The notes under the pieces: generated by a model | What the model was told of the DNA's origin: nothing | Databases searched by the model: none | Seen by the model: only the letters and a program-made list of their open reading frames with translations | Source: Dokdonella_A sp040005635 | GTDB lineage: Bacteria; Pseudomonadota; Gammaproteobacteria; Xanthomonadales; Rhodanobacteraceae | Direction of reading: 5' to 3' | Assembly: GCA_040005635.1 (NCBI GenBank) | Contig: JBDTYM010000021.1 | Span: 1-48,758, forward strand | DNA length: 48,758 nt | Translations under genes and position numbers: made by a program | In this document: positions 48,673-48,758 of the stretch, piece after piece | Layout of the letters: each line of letters begins with the position of its first letter | Numbering within the stretch: position 1 is the first letter of the stretch

Positions 48673-48758
48673 TCACTGACCTGCAGGCGGCTCCCAAAGC
48701 TCAACCTTGTTTCCATCAGGATCGAGTACCCAGCCGAATTTCCCATATTCCGAAATTT
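48673..48758 (-). CDS. VOC family protein, C-terminal fragment (cut by window end)
   Basis: Only the last 27 codons are present. Read on the minus strand they give EYGKFGWVLDPDGNKVELWE followed by PPAGQ and a stop. The FGWVLDPDGNKVELWE strand is the typical end of glyoxalase/VOC domains and supplies a metal-ligand Glu. The rest of the gene lies beyond position 48758. It is upstream of the NTF2-like gene on the same strand. Confidence 0.8.
   Translation of the reverse strand, partial: ISEYGKFGWVLDPDGNKVELWEPPAGQ

Noticed and set aside
1..48758. CRISPR arrays, tRNA or rRNA genes, prophage or transposase genes
   Set aside because: No regularly spaced repeats of CRISPR type, no cloverleaf or rRNA sequence and no transposase or phage structural gene was recognised. 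This was by eye, so a tRNA scan would still be needed to exclude one.

Overview
The window looks like a chromosomal stretch from a GC-rich gammaproteobacterium of the Xanthomonadales/Lysobacterales, most likely Rhodanobacteraceae (Dokdonella-like). This rests on four things: very high GC with strong G/C third-position bias, many weak or absent Shine-Dalgarno sites, dispersed GC-rich palindromes of the kind common in that order, and large secreted proteins ending in an F-x-D-G-F-[DE] tail. I see no tRNA, rRNA, CRISPR array, prophage or intact insertion sequence. Placement is inference; no database was searched.

Layout. 0-6 kb: a lipoprotein hydrolase between inverted repeat copies, a VOC protein, two translationally coupled secreted proteins and two tiny hydrophobic membrane proteins (DUF3309, DUF3096). 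6-9 kb: a YdeI-like protein, nudK, a divergent DeoR-family regulator with three helically phased repeats in the shared promoter, and a small exported protein. 9-16 kb: a LytS/LytTR two-component pair, a membrane-bound CadC-like TPR regulator and a large secreted protein closed by a strong terminator. 16-18 kb: a small XRE regulator behind an AT-rich promoter with a palindromic operator, and a lipoprotein esterase.

18-23 kb is the most system-like region: a six-gene minus-strand operon matching E. coli yjfI-J-K-L-M-C in content and order (DUF2170, PspA/IM30, DUF2491, DUF350, DUF1190, glutathionylspermidine-synthase-like ATP-grasp). It has a candidate sigma-54 promoter and dyad in front, a REP doublet inserted after pspA, and two intergenic spacers that are homologous to each other from stop codon to start codon. 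The likely theme is envelope protection. 23-30 kb: a TetR regulator divergent from a CPBP membrane protease, then a TetR regulator divergent from a two-gene RND efflux operon without an outer-membrane channel. 30-35.4 kb: opgG-opgH-opgD for osmoregulated periplasmic glucans.

35.5-48.8 kb: a VIT-type metal transporter, a second choice-of-anchor-Q secreted protein, a large TPR protein, and a long minus-strand run of small stand-alone proteins (GNAT x2, DUF1801, DUF1905, DinB, GFA x2, DUF1697, quinone-oxidoreductase-like dehydrogenase, YaeQ, NTF2-like x2, and a VOC protein cut by the window end).

The best candidates for something undescribed are the shared C-terminal tail together with a split Ig-like domain carrying unrelated inserts in the secreted proteins, and the duplicated spacers inside the PspA operon.
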